A DNA stretch of 64,000 bases from CADEED01 sp041395625 (GCA_041395625.1 JAWLAE010000003.1:372001-436000); one strand, 5' to 3'; positions 1 to 9,319 are shown, counted from the stretch's first letter. Numbers and translations are program-made. The notes: generated by a model from the letters alone, not told the origin.

Positions 1-2
1 TG

Positions 3-1220
3 ACTTTGAGCGGGCCAGAGCCGGGGCCGATGGCCGACAAGTTGCCAGCGTTCTGGCACGTTCTACCAACCATGAGTCTTGCAGCGCTCGGCGTATCAGT
101 GGCGACCATACTCGTGATCGCCATGCTCAAGCGGTTTCGTCCGCAGTGGCCTGGAATGCTGATTGCGGTGGCCGCGGCGGCGACCGCAACCTGGCTCTGG
201 CACCTGCCGATCGAAACCATCGGCAGCCGTTTCGGCGGCATCGCAGCCAGTATGCCGATGCCGCGGATGCCGCAATGGGATCTCGCCAAAGTAGTGGTGG
301 TCCTGCCGAGCGCCGTGGCATTCGCCTTATTAGGAGCGATCGAATCGCTGCTCTCTGCAGTGGTGGCGGATGGCATGACTGGTCGGCGCCACCGTTCCAA
401 CTGCGAGTTGCTCGCTCAGGGCATCGGCAATGTGGCCTCGGCTTTTTTCGGGGGCGTGCCGGTCACCGGCACGATCGCCCGTACCGCTACCAACGTCCGC
501 GCTGGTGCGCACGGGCCCGTGTCCGGCATGCTGCATGCGATCTTCTTGCTGCTGTTCGTACTGGTCGCAGCACCGCTAGCGGCATTCATTCCACTGGCAT
601 GTCTGGCCGGTGTGCTGGTCGTCGTCGCCTGGAACATGATCGAGAAGCAGGCGTTTGCCACGTTGTTACGGGCATCGCGCGGCGATGCGCTCGTGCTGCT
701 TGCGACACTCGGTCTGACCGTATTCCGCGACCTCACCGAGGCGATCATCGTTGGCTCGGTACTAGGCATGCTGCTGTTTATTCAGCGCATGTCGGAAACC
801 ACAGCCATCGAGACGCACTCTCCGTTCGTCGCCGAAGACCAGGCGGACGACGCGGGCGCCGCACGTGCGCCCTATCACAGCGAGGTCACAGACAACTCAG
901 GGGTGCTGGTCTATCGTATCTCGGGTGCCTTCTTCTTTGGCGCAGCGGCCTCGATCGGCTCGGTGCTGGAGCGAATCGGCGATCAGCACCGCAGCCTGAT
1001 AGTCGATTTCTCAGCCGTCCCGTTCGTCGACTCCACCGCGGCCCATACGATCAGCGGACTGGTGCAGCGCGCCGCACGTCGCGGTGTCGCCATCGTATTA
1101 TCGGGCGCCTCGCCAGGCGTGCAGCGCGAGTTGGCCGCGTATGGCCTGGATGCACCGGTGGTGCAGATGGCGGACTCGATCGAAACAGCGCGCGCGTCGC
1201 TCGCTGCAACGCACGGCTGA
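3..1220 (+). CDS. SulP-family anion permease, C-terminal part (cut by window edge)
   Basis: The frame is open to the left edge, so this is the C-terminal part of a SulP (SLC26-type) inner-membrane anion transporter; roughly the first 150 residues are missing. The conserved core block is visible: an ALLGAIESLLSA helix, then VADGMTG, the QGIGN segment, and FGGVPVTGTIARTATN, which is the family signature. Further hydrophobic helices follow, and a cytoplasmic STAS domain occupies about the last 105 residues, with the VDSTA motif where related STAS domains carry a regulatory serine. Sulfate or bicarbonate are usual substrates; the sequence does not decide which. The stop lies 5 bp before the convergent lipoprotein gene ends. 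Confidence 0.9.
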   Translation, partial: TLSGPEPGPMADKLPAFWHVLPTMSLAALGVSVATILVIAMLKRFRPQWPGMLIAVAAAATATWLWHLPIETIGSRFGGIAASMPMPRMPQWDLAKVVVVLPSAVAFALLGAIESLLSAVVADGMTGRRHRSNCELLAQGIGNVASAFFGGVPVTGTIARTATNVRAGAHGPVSGMLHAIFLLLFVLVAAPLAAFIPLACLAGVLVVVAWNMIEKQAFATLLRASRGDALVLLATLGLTVFRDLTEAIIVGSVLGMLLFIQRMSETTAIETHSPFVAEDQADDAGAARAPYHSEVTDNSGVLVYRISGAFFFGAAASIGSVLERIGDQHRSLIVDFSAVPFVDSTAAHTISGLVQRAARRGVAIVLSGASPGVQRELAAYGLDAPVVQMADSIETARASLAATHG

Positions 1221-1225
1221 TTGCA

Positions 1226-3772
1226 CTAGCGCGCGATGAAGCGAATCGTTCCCGCTGCGATGTTGGTCGCCGCCGCGGTACTGATGAGCAATGCCTCGCC
1301 TGGAACGGCGCGATTGATCAGATAGACCTGCAGTGGACCAGTCGCGGTGGCACGCAGTGCGACGGCGACTACCGCAGAGTCGCCGGTCTGTGCGAACTCG
1401 TGCGTGAACGGCGCGAACAAACCATTGGGCGACAGGATGGTCGGCACGCCAGGCGTCGCCCGCGGTACCTGCAGTAATCGCAGGTCACCCGCCGCCTGCT
1501 CGCCCAGCACGAGCAGCTCAGCGGCGTTCGCGCTGTACTGTATTGAGTTCGAATTGAGTCGATAGCCGGTCAGTAGCGCAGTACACCCGAACGGTCCACT
1601 GAACGGCGTGTCGCACAACCTCGGCTGCGTGACGAAACTGAGATCCTGGTCGAGATACGCGACCCGCGAACCGTCGATGGCGAATACCGGCGTGCTGGGC
1701 GCACGCCCCGCGGCGCCCGGAAACAGCGTGACGCGAACCTGCGGTGCGCCACGATCGTAGCCGAAGATATCCGGGTCGAGATTGGCGGATGCAAACGCGA
1801 TCCGATTCCGGTCCACAGAGGCCACCGGCCGACCGAAGCCGGCGAATTCCTCACTCAGCAACGCTTCGTTCTGCGGATTCGCAATTATCAGTTCGTAGAC
1901 GCCGCGCAGATTGGTCAAATTGCGCGTTTGGCGGAACAGCACCCGCGCCGAATCGGGTGAGACGAACACCTGGTCCGTCTGCCAGCCGCCGTTGGTGTAA
2001 AAGCCGGCGGGGCGTGTCAGCCGGGTCAGGGCGGACGGCGTCGCAGTGGGCGCCCGATAAATGGCCGGATCATCCAGCAACGCCGGGCCCTGCTGCCCGA
2101 GATACAGGATGTCGTTGGCGCCATTCAGGAACTCGAAACAGATCGGGTTGTTGGTAATGGCAACCGTAGTGCCTGCCGTCGGATTGCTGGCATCGAACAC
2201 GAAACTGCGGAAATTCGTGCTGGCGTTGTCGAAATAGGTCGAACAGATGCGCGTGCCATCCGGACTTACCGTGGTGCGGCGATGCACCGAGGGCGCCGTG
2301 ATCGGCGCGTACAGCGGATTGCCGGTGCCAAGGGCTGCTGCCGTCGTGAAGAACGCATTGCGGTTGTCGACAACATAGGCAAAAGTCGCAGCGTTGTTAG
2401 CCGCCACAGTATAGTCCGTGACGTTGCCTGCCGCGAGCGGGCCGTTCACACGCCGCGGCGGCACTAACAGATCGGCCAGCGCCAGCTCGCGTGTACCGGC
2501 GGTGAATTCATCCCCCAGCCAGGAAATCCTGAACGGCGGCGTGCCAACGAAGGCAATGGCCGTGGCGATGTTCGACGCCAGACCGCCCGGATCGCGCACC
2601 AGATACTGGAAGCGCACCAAGCCCTGGAAGTTGGCGACCGGCAGCTGCACTCGCACCATCGTGCCACCCACTACGGTGGCGGTACCGCCGAACGCCGGAC
2701 CTTGCAACTCGACGGTGAGCGGATCGTTGTCCGGATCACTGTCGTTATCCGTGACGGGCAGCGTCACTTCGCTGCCGGACGGATAGCTGAACTCGTCATC
2801 CACGGCGATCGGTGCGCGATTCGCGGTCACTGTCATCGTCACGGTACCGATACTGAAAGCACCGAGCGGATCGGTCACCCGGATGTTGAACGTGTCGGTG
2901 CCAGCGAACCCGGTGTTGGGTGTGTAGACGAACATGCCGTCCGCCTGCACCGTCAGCGTGCCATTCGCCGGATCGGTTTCCTTGGCGAACGTGATGGGCG
3001 TCTGGTTCTCGGGATCCGTCGCCGTGAGCTGGCCGTTGTAGGGACGATCGCTCACGACCGTGAACGCAGTCGACGTCAGTACCGGCGGTTGATTCGGCAG
3101 CGGCGTCACGGTGATCGTGACGGTGCCGGTGAAGGCCGCACCCTGCGGATCGGTGAGCCGCACCTGGAACGGATCCGGCCCACTGAACCCAGCGTTGGGC
3201 GTGTAGGTGAAAGCGCCGGTAGGCTGCAGCACCAGGGTTCCGTTCGCCGTCGTCGTGACGACCGTGAAAGTAACTGCACCACCTTCCGGATCGACACCGA
3301 TCAGCTGCGCGTTGAGCGTCATGCCGGACTGCACCGTGAAGGCGGTGGTCGTCAGGGTCGGTGGCCGATTGACGGGCGCCGTGACGGTAATCGTGATCGT
3401 TGCCGACGTCGACGCACCCGGCGGATCGGTGACGCGCGCGACGAAAGTGTCCGGACCCGTGAAGTTGGCGTTCGGCACATAGGTGAACGCGCCGCTCGGT
3501 TGTACGGTGAGCGTACCGTTGGTGGTCGACGCGATCACGGCGAACTGCAGCGGGCCGCCATCCGGATCCGTCGCGACGAGCTGGCCGTTGAGCGTGGTAC
3601 CCCGGACGACGCTGAACGCCAGCGAGGTGATGCGCGGCGGCGTGTTGCCGAGCGCCTCTTCGTCGCCGCCACCGCCGCCAACACCCGTGCAGGCAGACAA
3701 CGTCAGCACTAACAGGCTCGCCAGCCAGACTGACAGCGATCCTTGCCATTTAAAGACTTGCGCGGCTCTCAT
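1226..3772 (-). CDS. Cell-surface lipoprotein with tandem cadherin/Ig-like repeats and a C-terminal beta-propeller-like region
   Basis: I take the start at 3772 (MRAAQVFKW...), because it gives a clean lipoprotein signal: charged N-terminus, hydrophobic stretch, lipobox L-S-A-C with Cys at residue 28, then a Gly-rich linker. An upstream ATG at 3784 and a longer frame to 3862 are possible but add nothing protein-like. After the linker come three closely related repeats of about 91 residues, each with the pattern 'NGTL.VQ..G.F.Y.PN..F.G.D.F..RVTDP.GA', typical of VCBS/cadherin-like tandem domains, then a more divergent fourth. The last 430 residues contain TolB/PD40-like strands ('SPDG.RI', 'FAIDGSRVAYLD'). 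An outer-membrane-anchored protein is likely; its ligand is unknown. Confidence 0.8.
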   Translation of the reverse strand: MRAAQVFKWQGSLSVWLASLLVLTLSACTGVGGGGGDEEALGNTPPRITSLAFSVVRGTTLNGQLVATDPDGGPLQFAVIASTTNGTLTVQPSGAFTYVPNANFTGPDTFVARVTDPPGASTSATITITVTAPVNRPPTLTTTAFTVQSGMTLNAQLIGVDPEGGAVTFTVVTTTANGTLVLQPTGAFTYTPNAGFSGPDPFQVRLTDPQGAAFTGTVTITVTPLPNQPPVLTSTAFTVVSDRPYNGQLTATDPENQTPITFAKETDPANGTLTVQADGMFVYTPNTGFAGTDTFNIRVTDPLGAFSIGTVTMTVTANRAPIAVDDEFSYPSGSEVTLPVTDNDSDPDNDPLTVELQGPAFGGTATVVGGTMVRVQLPVANFQGLVRFQYLVRDPGGLASNIATAIAFVGTPPFRISWLGDEFTAGTRELALADLLVPPRRVNGPLAAGNVTDYTVAANNAATFAYVVDNRNAFFTTAAALGTGNPLYAPITAPSVHRRTTVSPDGTRICSTYFDNASTNFRSFVFDASNPTAGTTVAITNNPICFEFLNGANDILYLGQQGPALLDDPAIYRAPTATPSALTRLTRPAGFYTNGGWQTDQVFVSPDSARVLFRQTRNLTNLRGVYELIIANPQNEALLSEEFAGFGRPVASVDRNRIAFASANLDPDIFGYDRGAPQVRVTLFPGAAGRAPSTPVFAIDGSRVAYLDQDLSFVTQPRLCDTPFSGPFGCTALLTGYRLNSNSIQYSANAAELLVLGEQAAGDLRLLQVPRATPGVPTILSPNGLFAPFTHEFAQTGDSAVVAVALRATATGPLQVYLINRAVPGEALLISTAAATNIAAGTIRFIAR
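2815..3637 (-). repeat. Three tandem coding repeats of about 275 bp
   Basis: These are the DNA copies of the three cadherin-like domains of the lipoprotein. The units keep the same order of motifs at nearly constant spacing and stay in frame. They are diverged, so recent slippage is unlikely. Confidence 0.65.
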
Positions 3773-3901
3773 GATGTGAAGCATGCCATGTCCGGCGCGC
3801 GAACGCGCCCCCTCAACGGACAAACGCCGACCAGTGTGGTTTTCGAGTACTCTCGTGAGCATTATGTCGTCGACTGCTGTGCCGCATAAAAGAGACAGGC
3901 G

Positions 3902-4405
3902 GTGAACGATTTCGCGTTAGGTGCCATGGTTGCGATCCTGGCTGCCGTACCGGTGTCCATCGCGCTGTTCGCCGTCGCCGACCTGGTGCCGGCGCACTGG
4001 CAATCCCGTCTCGGCCGCAGCCGACTCTTGCGCGTTGCAGCGATACTGCTGGCGCTGCCGGCAGTGCCGCTCGCGTTCCAGACACTGTGGGCGTGGAGCG
4101 GGGCGACGCATCTCAAGCCGCTGTGCATGGCCTATGCAGAACCCTGGCTGACGACTGCACCGTTGGCAAGCACCGCCGCCAACCCTGCGGTATCCATCGA
4201 CACGGAATCGCGCAAGATCGAACAGCCGCGCTCGCCGCGCTACCTACCGCCGCGGCATCTCGAGTGGTCGGTTGCCCGTCCGAGGCGCATCCGCGACCAG
4301 CGATCACAGCGGCCTGCCGCCGGCAGTCTTGTCTCTGCTGCGTCGTCTGACCGGGCAAACGTAGTCCAGCAACTCAGGTCAGGAAGCCGAGATCGCGCAC
4401 GCTGA
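3902..4405 (+). CDS. Hypothetical membrane protein, possibly frameshifted near its 3' end
   Basis: I do not recognise this protein. It opens with GTG; residues 1-25 and 40-65 are hydrophobic, suggesting two membrane segments, followed by a polar tail. Codons favour G/C at the third position up to about 4295, but after that the frame becomes poorly coding. The +1 frame then reads SDHSGLPPAVLSLLRRLTGQT and stops at 4362-4364, just before the convergent DUF1501 gene. As read without a shift the gene would run to 4405 and overlap that gene by 32 bp. A one-base indel near 4295-4302, natural or from sequencing, is therefore likely. Confidence 0.45.
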   Translation: MNDFALGAMVAILAAVPVSIALFAVADLVPAHWQSRLGRSRLLRVAAILLALPAVPLAFQTLWAWSGATHLKPLCMAYAEPWLTTAPLASTAANPAVSIDTESRKIEQPRSPRYLPPRHLEWSVARPRRIRDQRSQRPAAGSLVSAASSDRANVVQQLRSGSRDRAR

Positions 4406-5795
4406 AGTTGTTGATCGACGGTGCCACCTGCACCAGATTGCTGTCACTGATGCCGAACCAGCGCGCGAGCGTCGCCGCGTATTGATCGGATGATGTCGTC
4501 GGGATGAACCGTCCACCGCCGACGTCGTCGGCGCCATCGGTCGCACGGACTGCGTTCACTTTGAGCAACGGATAGGTACCGTAGATCCGCTGTCCCTGCA
4601 CCGGCCCACCGACGACGAACTGCACGCCGCCCCAGGCATGGTCGGTGCCGTCGCCGTTCGAGGTCAGCGTGCGACCGAAGTCCGACTGCGTGAACGCGAC
4701 CACATCCTGCGCCACACCCAGCTCGACCGTGGCATCGTAGAAGCGCTGCAACGCATCGCTCACATTCCCCAGCAGGCCAGGCTGATTCTGGTTCTGGTCA
4801 TCGTGCGAATCGAAGCCGCCAGTCGATACGAAGAACACCTGCCGCGACATACCCAAGGTGTTGCGCGCTGCGATCATCTTCGCGACCGTACGCAGCTGCG
4901 TGGCAAGCCCGGACAGCGGCGTGGACGGGTTGTTAGGCAGTGAAGTCAGATCCGGCAGTGGCGGCGTCGGATTGAGCGCCGCGCTGATGTTCTCGGCCTG
5001 CTGCAGCGCGCGTTTCTGGACGGCGGCATAACCACGTTCGTAGATAGTGCCGTAGCTCGCATTGATCACATTGCTGAGCGCGTTGCGGCGCGCCAGGCCC
5101 GCTCCGGAGGCGCCGACGCCAGAGAAGTTCACCGGCCCGCCGCTGCCCATCACATAGGGAATGGAGGTATCACCAGCCTGGAACAAGGTCTGACCGGAGA
5201 GCGAAATGTTCAGGGCCGTCTGCTGACTGGTTGTGTTGTCGCGCAGCAGATCCGCCATGCGGCCCGCCCAGCCGCTCTTCGACGGCGCCTGACCGCGCAG
5301 CGTGTGCCACTGGTCCTGCTGATCGTTGTGCGAAAAGATCTGCGGCGGCAGCGCGACGGACTTGTTGCGATATTGATCGAGCGACGTCGGCGCGATCAGC
5401 GGCGCGATGTTGGCGATCGCGGCGGCCCGGCCTGCATTGAACAGACTGGCGAGCCCGGTCATCGACGGATGCAAGCCATACTGCCAACCGCGCGGATCGG
5501 CGGTGGCCAGGTTGAGCGGCAATAGCGCGCTGCGATCGACCGCCAGCCCGCCGGTGGATTGCGAGCCACCGCGGGTCGCCGCGTACACGTCGTACTCGGC
5601 CTGGCTGCGCGGCACCAGAGCATTCCAGGAATCGTTGCCGCCGAACAGGAATACGCAGACCAGCGCCTTGTAGCCCGGCAGGGCATTGCCCCCAGTCATC
5701 TGTGCAACGCTGACGCCCGGCGTATGGGCCATGGCATACGCGGCGCCACCGGCAGCCGCTGCACGCAGGAATTTCCGACGAGTGATTCGATCCAT
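4374..5795 (-). CDS. Tat-exported DUF1501 protein
   Basis: A 473-residue member of the DUF1501 family (alkaline-phosphatase/sulfatase-like superfamily, function unproven). The N-terminus carries a twin-arginine signal (I-T-R-R-K-F-L-R-A followed by an Ala/Gly-rich stretch), so export in folded form is expected. Family features visible are the early 'CVFLFGGNDSWN' segment, 'FSHNDQQDQWHT', 'FFVSTGGFDSHDDQ' and 'DFGRTLTSNGDGTDHAWGG', which carry the Asp/His residues that would bind metal. It lies 13 bp downstream of the DUF1800 gene on the same strand. These two families are repeatedly found as neighbours and probably act together in the envelope. Confidence 0.88.
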   Translation of the reverse strand: MDRITRRKFLRAAAAGGAAYAMAHTPGVSVAQMTGGNALPGYKALVCVFLFGGNDSWNALVPRSQAEYDVYAATRGGSQSTGGLAVDRSALLPLNLATADPRGWQYGLHPSMTGLASLFNAGRAAAIANIAPLIAPTSLDQYRNKSVALPPQIFSHNDQQDQWHTLRGQAPSKSGWAGRMADLLRDNTTSQQTALNISLSGQTLFQAGDTSIPYVMGSGGPVNFSGVGASGAGLARRNALSNVINASYGTIYERGYAAVQKRALQQAENISAALNPTPPLPDLTSLPNNPSTPLSGLATQLRTVAKMIAARNTLGMSRQVFFVSTGGFDSHDDQNQNQPGLLGNVSDALQRFYDATVELGVAQDVVAFTQSDFGRTLTSNGDGTDHAWGGVQFVVGGPVQGQRIYGTYPLLKVNAVRATDGADDVGGGRFIPTTSSDQYAATLARWFGISDSNLVQVAPSINNFSVRDLGFLT

Positions 5796-5808
5796 GACTG
5801 GTTCCTCG

Positions 5809-7596
5809 TTAGCGCTGCAGGGCGTATTCGGGCGACGACGCGATCAACCAGAGCGCTTCGGCCACGCGTTGTCCACGCTGCGTGCGCAGCGCCGCGGGCG
5901 TCGTGCCGTTCAAGTTGATGCGATTGGCCAGCGCCTGCGCCTCGGTGCGCAAAACGGTGGATATCTGCCCGCCCAACAATTTGTCGGCAATGCGGGTGAC
6001 GAGCGCGGCCGGGTCGTTAGCCAGATCCACTTCCGCGTCGATGTTGATCAGGATCGTGTCCGGATTGGTGCTGGTGCTGCTCACGTTGTTGCGGAAGAAC
6101 ACCTGTGAGTAGAAATAGTTAGTCACTACGGTGTTCTGGTACTCGGTCGCAATCTGCAGCTCCGGCGCAACCAGGTTCTGGTCCGAGATCTCGCCGGGCG
6201 GCGCATAGAACGGACTGTAGAAGTTGAATACCGATGGTGATTGCTGCGGCCCCTGGCCGAAATTGAACGCCGGGTTAACACCGACGTACTGACCGCTCGT
6301 CGCCTTGCCATCGTAGGCGCGCCACAATTGTGTCAGCCGCAACAGCGGCTCCTGCACCTTTCCGGTGGTCGCACTGGCCGGTGCGCTGCGCGCCTCGGTA
6401 TCCAGCAAGATCGCCTTGACCACCGCGCCAAGGTCACCGCGGATGCCCTGCGCATTGGAATTGAAGACTTGCGCCACGCGCTGCACATAGGCTGGTGAGG
6501 GGTTGCTGGTGACCAGCCGCTGGATCAGCTGCTTGGCGATGAATGGCCCGACGTTCGGGTGATTGAAGAGACTGTCGAGTGCATTGCGCAGATCCTCGCT
6601 GGGATTAGCGGGATTGCGCGCCGGGATTTCCGTGAGGACTGCGCCCGGATACTGTGGCAGCGTCTTGGCGCTCGTGTCGTGCTGCTCAGGATAGGCCTGC
6701 ATCGGCTGCACCTGGTTCGTGAGCGAGCGGCGTGCAGCATTGAAGTTGGCAGCCCCTGCCCAGCGCCAGCCAGTGAAGGCGTGCGCCATGCCTTCGATCA
6801 CGGACTGGTCATACGTCGGAATGGGCTGGCCTTGAACATCCAGCTTGGTGGACCCGTCCAGGTTCAGCTGCACCAGGCCAAGGGAAAACAACTGCATGAC
6901 TTCGCGAGCATAGTTCTCGTCGGAGCGGATGTTGGCAGCGGGATTGGGTTTGCGGTTGCCGAGCATCGAGAGGTAAACGCCCATGGCTGGATGGAGCGTG
7001 ACGTCCTCCAGCAATTTGCGGTAGTTGGCAAAGGCGTTGCCAGCCAGCATGTCGTAGTAGTCGCTGGTCGAATACGGAGCGTCGGACAAGCCGCTCTGCC
7101 CCACGACCATGATCTGCGACAACGCCCATGCGACGCGTTGGCGTAGCTGATCGTCGGCGCTCGTAGCATGGCGAAACCATTGGTCGACACGCACATTGTG
7201 CAGCTGACCGATGTTGTTGACCGGCTGCGGCAAGGCGGCGTATGCAGCCTGCACGGCCGGCAGCTGCAGGCTGGCGGGCTTTGCCAACTGGTTGTCGATC
7301 CACTGCGCGTAGGCCGTGCTGGAATTGCCCAGGGCAATCAGGCTATTGGCCTCGACCTCGGTGGCGCCGAAGGTGGCCTGATTGAGGAAACGAAATGCCT
7401 CCGCCTTGGTGACAGGCGGCGGCGTGGGCGGCGGCGTCGTTGGCGGTGGGGTGGTAGGCGGCGGTGTAGTCGGAGGTGGCGACTGCGTGGGCGGGGCAAC
7501 GCTGACGGGATCGTCGCTCGAGCTGCCACCGCAGCCGGCAACGAGTGCCAGCATCGCCAGCGTCGACAATGCGAGAAATGAACGTGAACCCTTCAT
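5809..7596 (-). CDS. DUF1800 lipoprotein with proline-rich linker
   Basis: The start at 7596 is chosen because GGAGG lies five bases upstream and it begins a lipoprotein signal (MKGSRSFLALSTLAML...AGC). The mature protein opens with a low-complexity PPPTTPPP-type linker of about 40 residues, which probably spans from the membrane anchor. The rest is a DUF1800 domain: 'FLNQATFGAT' near its start, then 'REVMQLFSLGL', 'AFTGWRW', 'FIAKQLIQRLVTSNPSP' and the C-terminal 'QSPSVFNFYSPFY'. It is the promoter-proximal partner of the DUF1501 gene. The biochemical role of DUF1800 is not known. Confidence 0.87.
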   Translation of the reverse strand: MKGSRSFLALSTLAMLALVAGCGGSSSDDPVSVAPPTQSPPPTTPPPTTPPPTTPPPTPPPVTKAEAFRFLNQATFGATEVEANSLIALGNSSTAYAQWIDNQLAKPASLQLPAVQAAYAALPQPVNNIGQLHNVRVDQWFRHATSADDQLRQRVAWALSQIMVVGQSGLSDAPYSTSDYYDMLAGNAFANYRKLLEDVTLHPAMGVYLSMLGNRKPNPAANIRSDENYAREVMQLFSLGLVQLNLDGSTKLDVQGQPIPTYDQSVIEGMAHAFTGWRWAGAANFNAARRSLTNQVQPMQAYPEQHDTSAKTLPQYPGAVLTEIPARNPANPSEDLRNALDSLFNHPNVGPFIAKQLIQRLVTSNPSPAYVQRVAQVFNSNAQGIRGDLGAVVKAILLDTEARSAPASATTGKVQEPLLRLTQLWRAYDGKATSGQYVGVNPAFNFGQGPQQSPSVFNFYSPFYAPPGEISDQNLVAPELQIATEYQNTVVTNYFYSQVFFRNNVSSTSTNPDTILINIDAEVDLANDPAALVTRIADKLLGGQISTVLRTEAQALANRINLNGTTPAALRTQRGQRVAEALWLIASSPEYALQR

Positions 7597-7736
7597 CGCC
7601 GCCTCCCTGACCATTGCACCTGCTCCTGGGAGCTGGTGACCCGTGTTCAACGCTCAACGGGCGATCAGGTTGACGTGGCTGGCTGTTAGTCGTCAACGTC
7701 GCCAAAATGCGACGTAGGCGAAGTGCTACAGGCGTC

Positions 7737-8669
7737 TCAGTTTGTCAGCGGCATTAAGTCGAGTCGCTGTTCGAAATCGAACGCTGTCGGGAGCACCAAC
7801 GTGCGCGGCGGGAGCTGCTCCGTCGGCAGCTCACTGGCGCCCGAGCCACCCAGCCAGATTTCGCATTGCTCGCTGAGGCTGCCTCCCAGCTCGCGTAGCT
7901 GGACGACCGTGCCACCACCCGGCTCCGGCAACACGATGCTGAGGCACACCGCACTGGCATCCATTTCCTTGGCATAGCGGGCGATCTCGGCCGGCGGGCA
8001 ATCGATGCCCAGATAGTGCGTATGTATCCGTCGGGCGGCCGCCAACCAGCCGCACATCAGTATGCCGAGTTCATGCCGTTCGTCCGACATGGTGGCCAAT
8101 ACCAGGCGCGGTGCGCTGGCACGCTGCAGATAGCCACGCGACACCGATATCACTAGACGCCGCACGATGTCCGTCACCATGTGTTCCTGCGCGATCGAGA
8201 TTTCGCCCTGGTGCCAGCGTTCACCAATTTCGCGCACCAGCGGCGCGATCACATGGTGCGCAACTTCGCCCGGCGGCAACAGCGCAATGGCGGATATCAG
8301 GATGTCCTCGACACCAGAGGGATCCGATTTTTCCGCCGCCGCCAATGCGCGCTCCACGAACGGCGCGGAGCGCGACTGCGGCCTGCCCAGCCCCGCTGAT
8401 TGCTGCACCAGTTCGCCCAGCTCGCTGTCGGATAGGGGCGCGACCTTGCTGATGGTATGACCCACTTCGGTCGCCGCTCGCAGCAAACGCAGTCGGGACA
8501 CGTCCGCTGCGCTGTATGAGCGCCGTCCAGCAGGGTCGCGACTGGGGGACACGACTTCATAACGACGTTCCCAGGCACGCAACGTTTCCACCGACACGCC
8601 AGTCGCCTGAGAAACCGCCTTGATTGAGAAATAGCTGGTGTGTTCTCGATTATCTGAAACCATGTTCAT
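7737..8669 (-). CDS. MerR-family regulator with cobalamin-binding domain (LitR/CarH-type putative light sensor)
   Basis: From the ATG at 8669 (AAAGGA ten bases upstream) this is 310 residues. Residues about 14-80 form a MerR winged helix ('FSIKAVSQATGVSVETLRAW', 'GRRSYSAADVSRLRLL'). The rest matches the four-helix cap plus B12-binding fold of CarH/LitR. It has W152, then nine residues, then E162-H163, and an E-x-H-x-x-G motif with H199. In CarH these are the adenosyl-capping Trp, the E/H pair and the lower axial histidine ligand, and the spacing here agrees with CarH within one residue. Known CarH/LitR proteins repress in the dark with adenosylcobalamin and release DNA in light. The divergent fasciclin gene and its own gene are the likely targets. 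Confidence 0.85.
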   Translation of the reverse strand: MNMVSDNREHTSYFSIKAVSQATGVSVETLRAWERRYEVVSPSRDPAGRRSYSAADVSRLRLLRAATEVGHTISKVAPLSDSELGELVQQSAGLGRPQSRSAPFVERALAAAEKSDPSGVEDILISAIALLPPGEVAHHVIAPLVREIGERWHQGEISIAQEHMVTDIVRRLVISVSRGYLQRASAPRLVLATMSDERHELGILMCGWLAAARRIHTHYLGIDCPPAEIARYAKEMDASAVCLSIVLPEPGGGTVVQLRELGGSLSEQCEIWLGGSGASELPTEQLPPRTLVLPTAFDFEQRLDLMPLTN

Positions 8670-8673
8670 AGTT

Positions 8674-8723
8674 TGTACATCCTTTAAGTTGTACAGAAGC
8701 TTGACAGATTTGCGTTCGCTTGT
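8674..8723 (+). promoter_or_regulatory. Putative operator and promoter between the MerR/B12 regulator and the fasciclin gene
   Basis: Two TGTACA hexamers, at 8674-8679 and 8690-8695, repeat with a 16-bp period. They are followed at 8701-8706 by TTGACA, a perfect sigma-70 -35 element facing the fasciclin gene; the corresponding -10 (CATCCT after 17 bp) is weak. Repeats next to a -35 are the arrangement expected for a CarH/LitR operator, and from memory those operators contain TGTACA-like cores. The first repeat also lies just upstream of the regulator's own start codon, so autoregulation is plausible. Confidence 0.45.
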
Positions 8724-8777
8724 CATCCTTCCGGCCACACGACAACCCTCGCATACCCATCACCGGAGCCTAATACC

Positions 8778-9287
8778 ATGATATCTAAAGCACTTTCACC
8801 AATTCGCGCCCTGCTCGCCACGGCGCTGCTGGCAACTTCTGGACTGGCCGTCGCGGCTGATGGTGCGGCGCACGACAACCCCACCCTGATTGCAGCAGCC
8901 AAGCATGCGGGTAACTTTACAATTCTTGTACAGGCAATCGAAGCCGCAGGCCTGACCGAGACTCTCGGAGGCGAAGGCCCATTCACGGTCTTCGCGCCGA
9001 CCGACGAGGCTTTCGGCAAGCTGCCGGCAGCTGACTTGGCGGCCCTCATGCTGCCTGAGAACAAGGACAAGCTGGTACGAGTCCTGAGCCTGCACGTCAT
9101 TCCTGGCAAAGCGATGGACCAGTATTCCCTCAAGCGAGTGCGCAGCGTCGACACGGTGGCAGGCGAAACCATTCACCCGGCACTGGTGCGCGGCCGGCTG
9201 CGAGTCAACGATGCCCGGATCACAGCCGATGTCGACGCGTCGAACGGCGTCATCCATGCGATCGATCGGGTGCTGATCCCTAACTAG
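8778..9287 (+). CDS. Secreted fasciclin-domain protein
   Basis: A 169-residue protein with a Sec signal peptide (cleavage probably after GLAVAA) and a single fasciclin (FAS1) domain. The two family motifs are present: the H1 block 'GPFTVFAPTDEAFGKL' and the H2-like end 'NGVIHAIDRVLIPN'. FAS1 proteins mediate adhesion or carbohydrate and pigment binding; the exact role here is open. GGAG precedes the ATG by nine bases. A strong terminator lies 33 bp after the stop, so the gene is monocistronic. It is divergent from the predicted B12-dependent regulator and may be light-responsive. Confidence 0.88.
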   Translation: MISKALSPIRALLATALLATSGLAVAADGAAHDNPTLIAAAKHAGNFTILVQAIEAAGLTETLGGEGPFTVFAPTDEAFGKLPAADLAALMLPENKDKLVRVLSLHVIPGKAMDQYSLKRVRSVDTVAGETIHPALVRGRLRVNDARITADVDASNGVIHAIDRVLIPN

Positions 9288-9319
9288 TATCCGGTCGGCG
9301 GCAGGCCATCGCGAACAAC

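Noticed and set aside
146..1477. 443-codon frame overlapping the SulP gene
   Set aside because: Arg/His-rich shadow frame in high-GC DNA; the SulP frame carries clear family motifs.
2815..3637. Tandem repeats as a CRISPR or mobile repeat array
   Set aside because: They are long, diverged, in-frame coding repeats of a surface protein.
7692..7716. Hairpin ACGTCGC...GCGACGT downstream of the MerR/B12 gene
   Set aside because: Short stem with no T-run on either strand, so not called a terminator.
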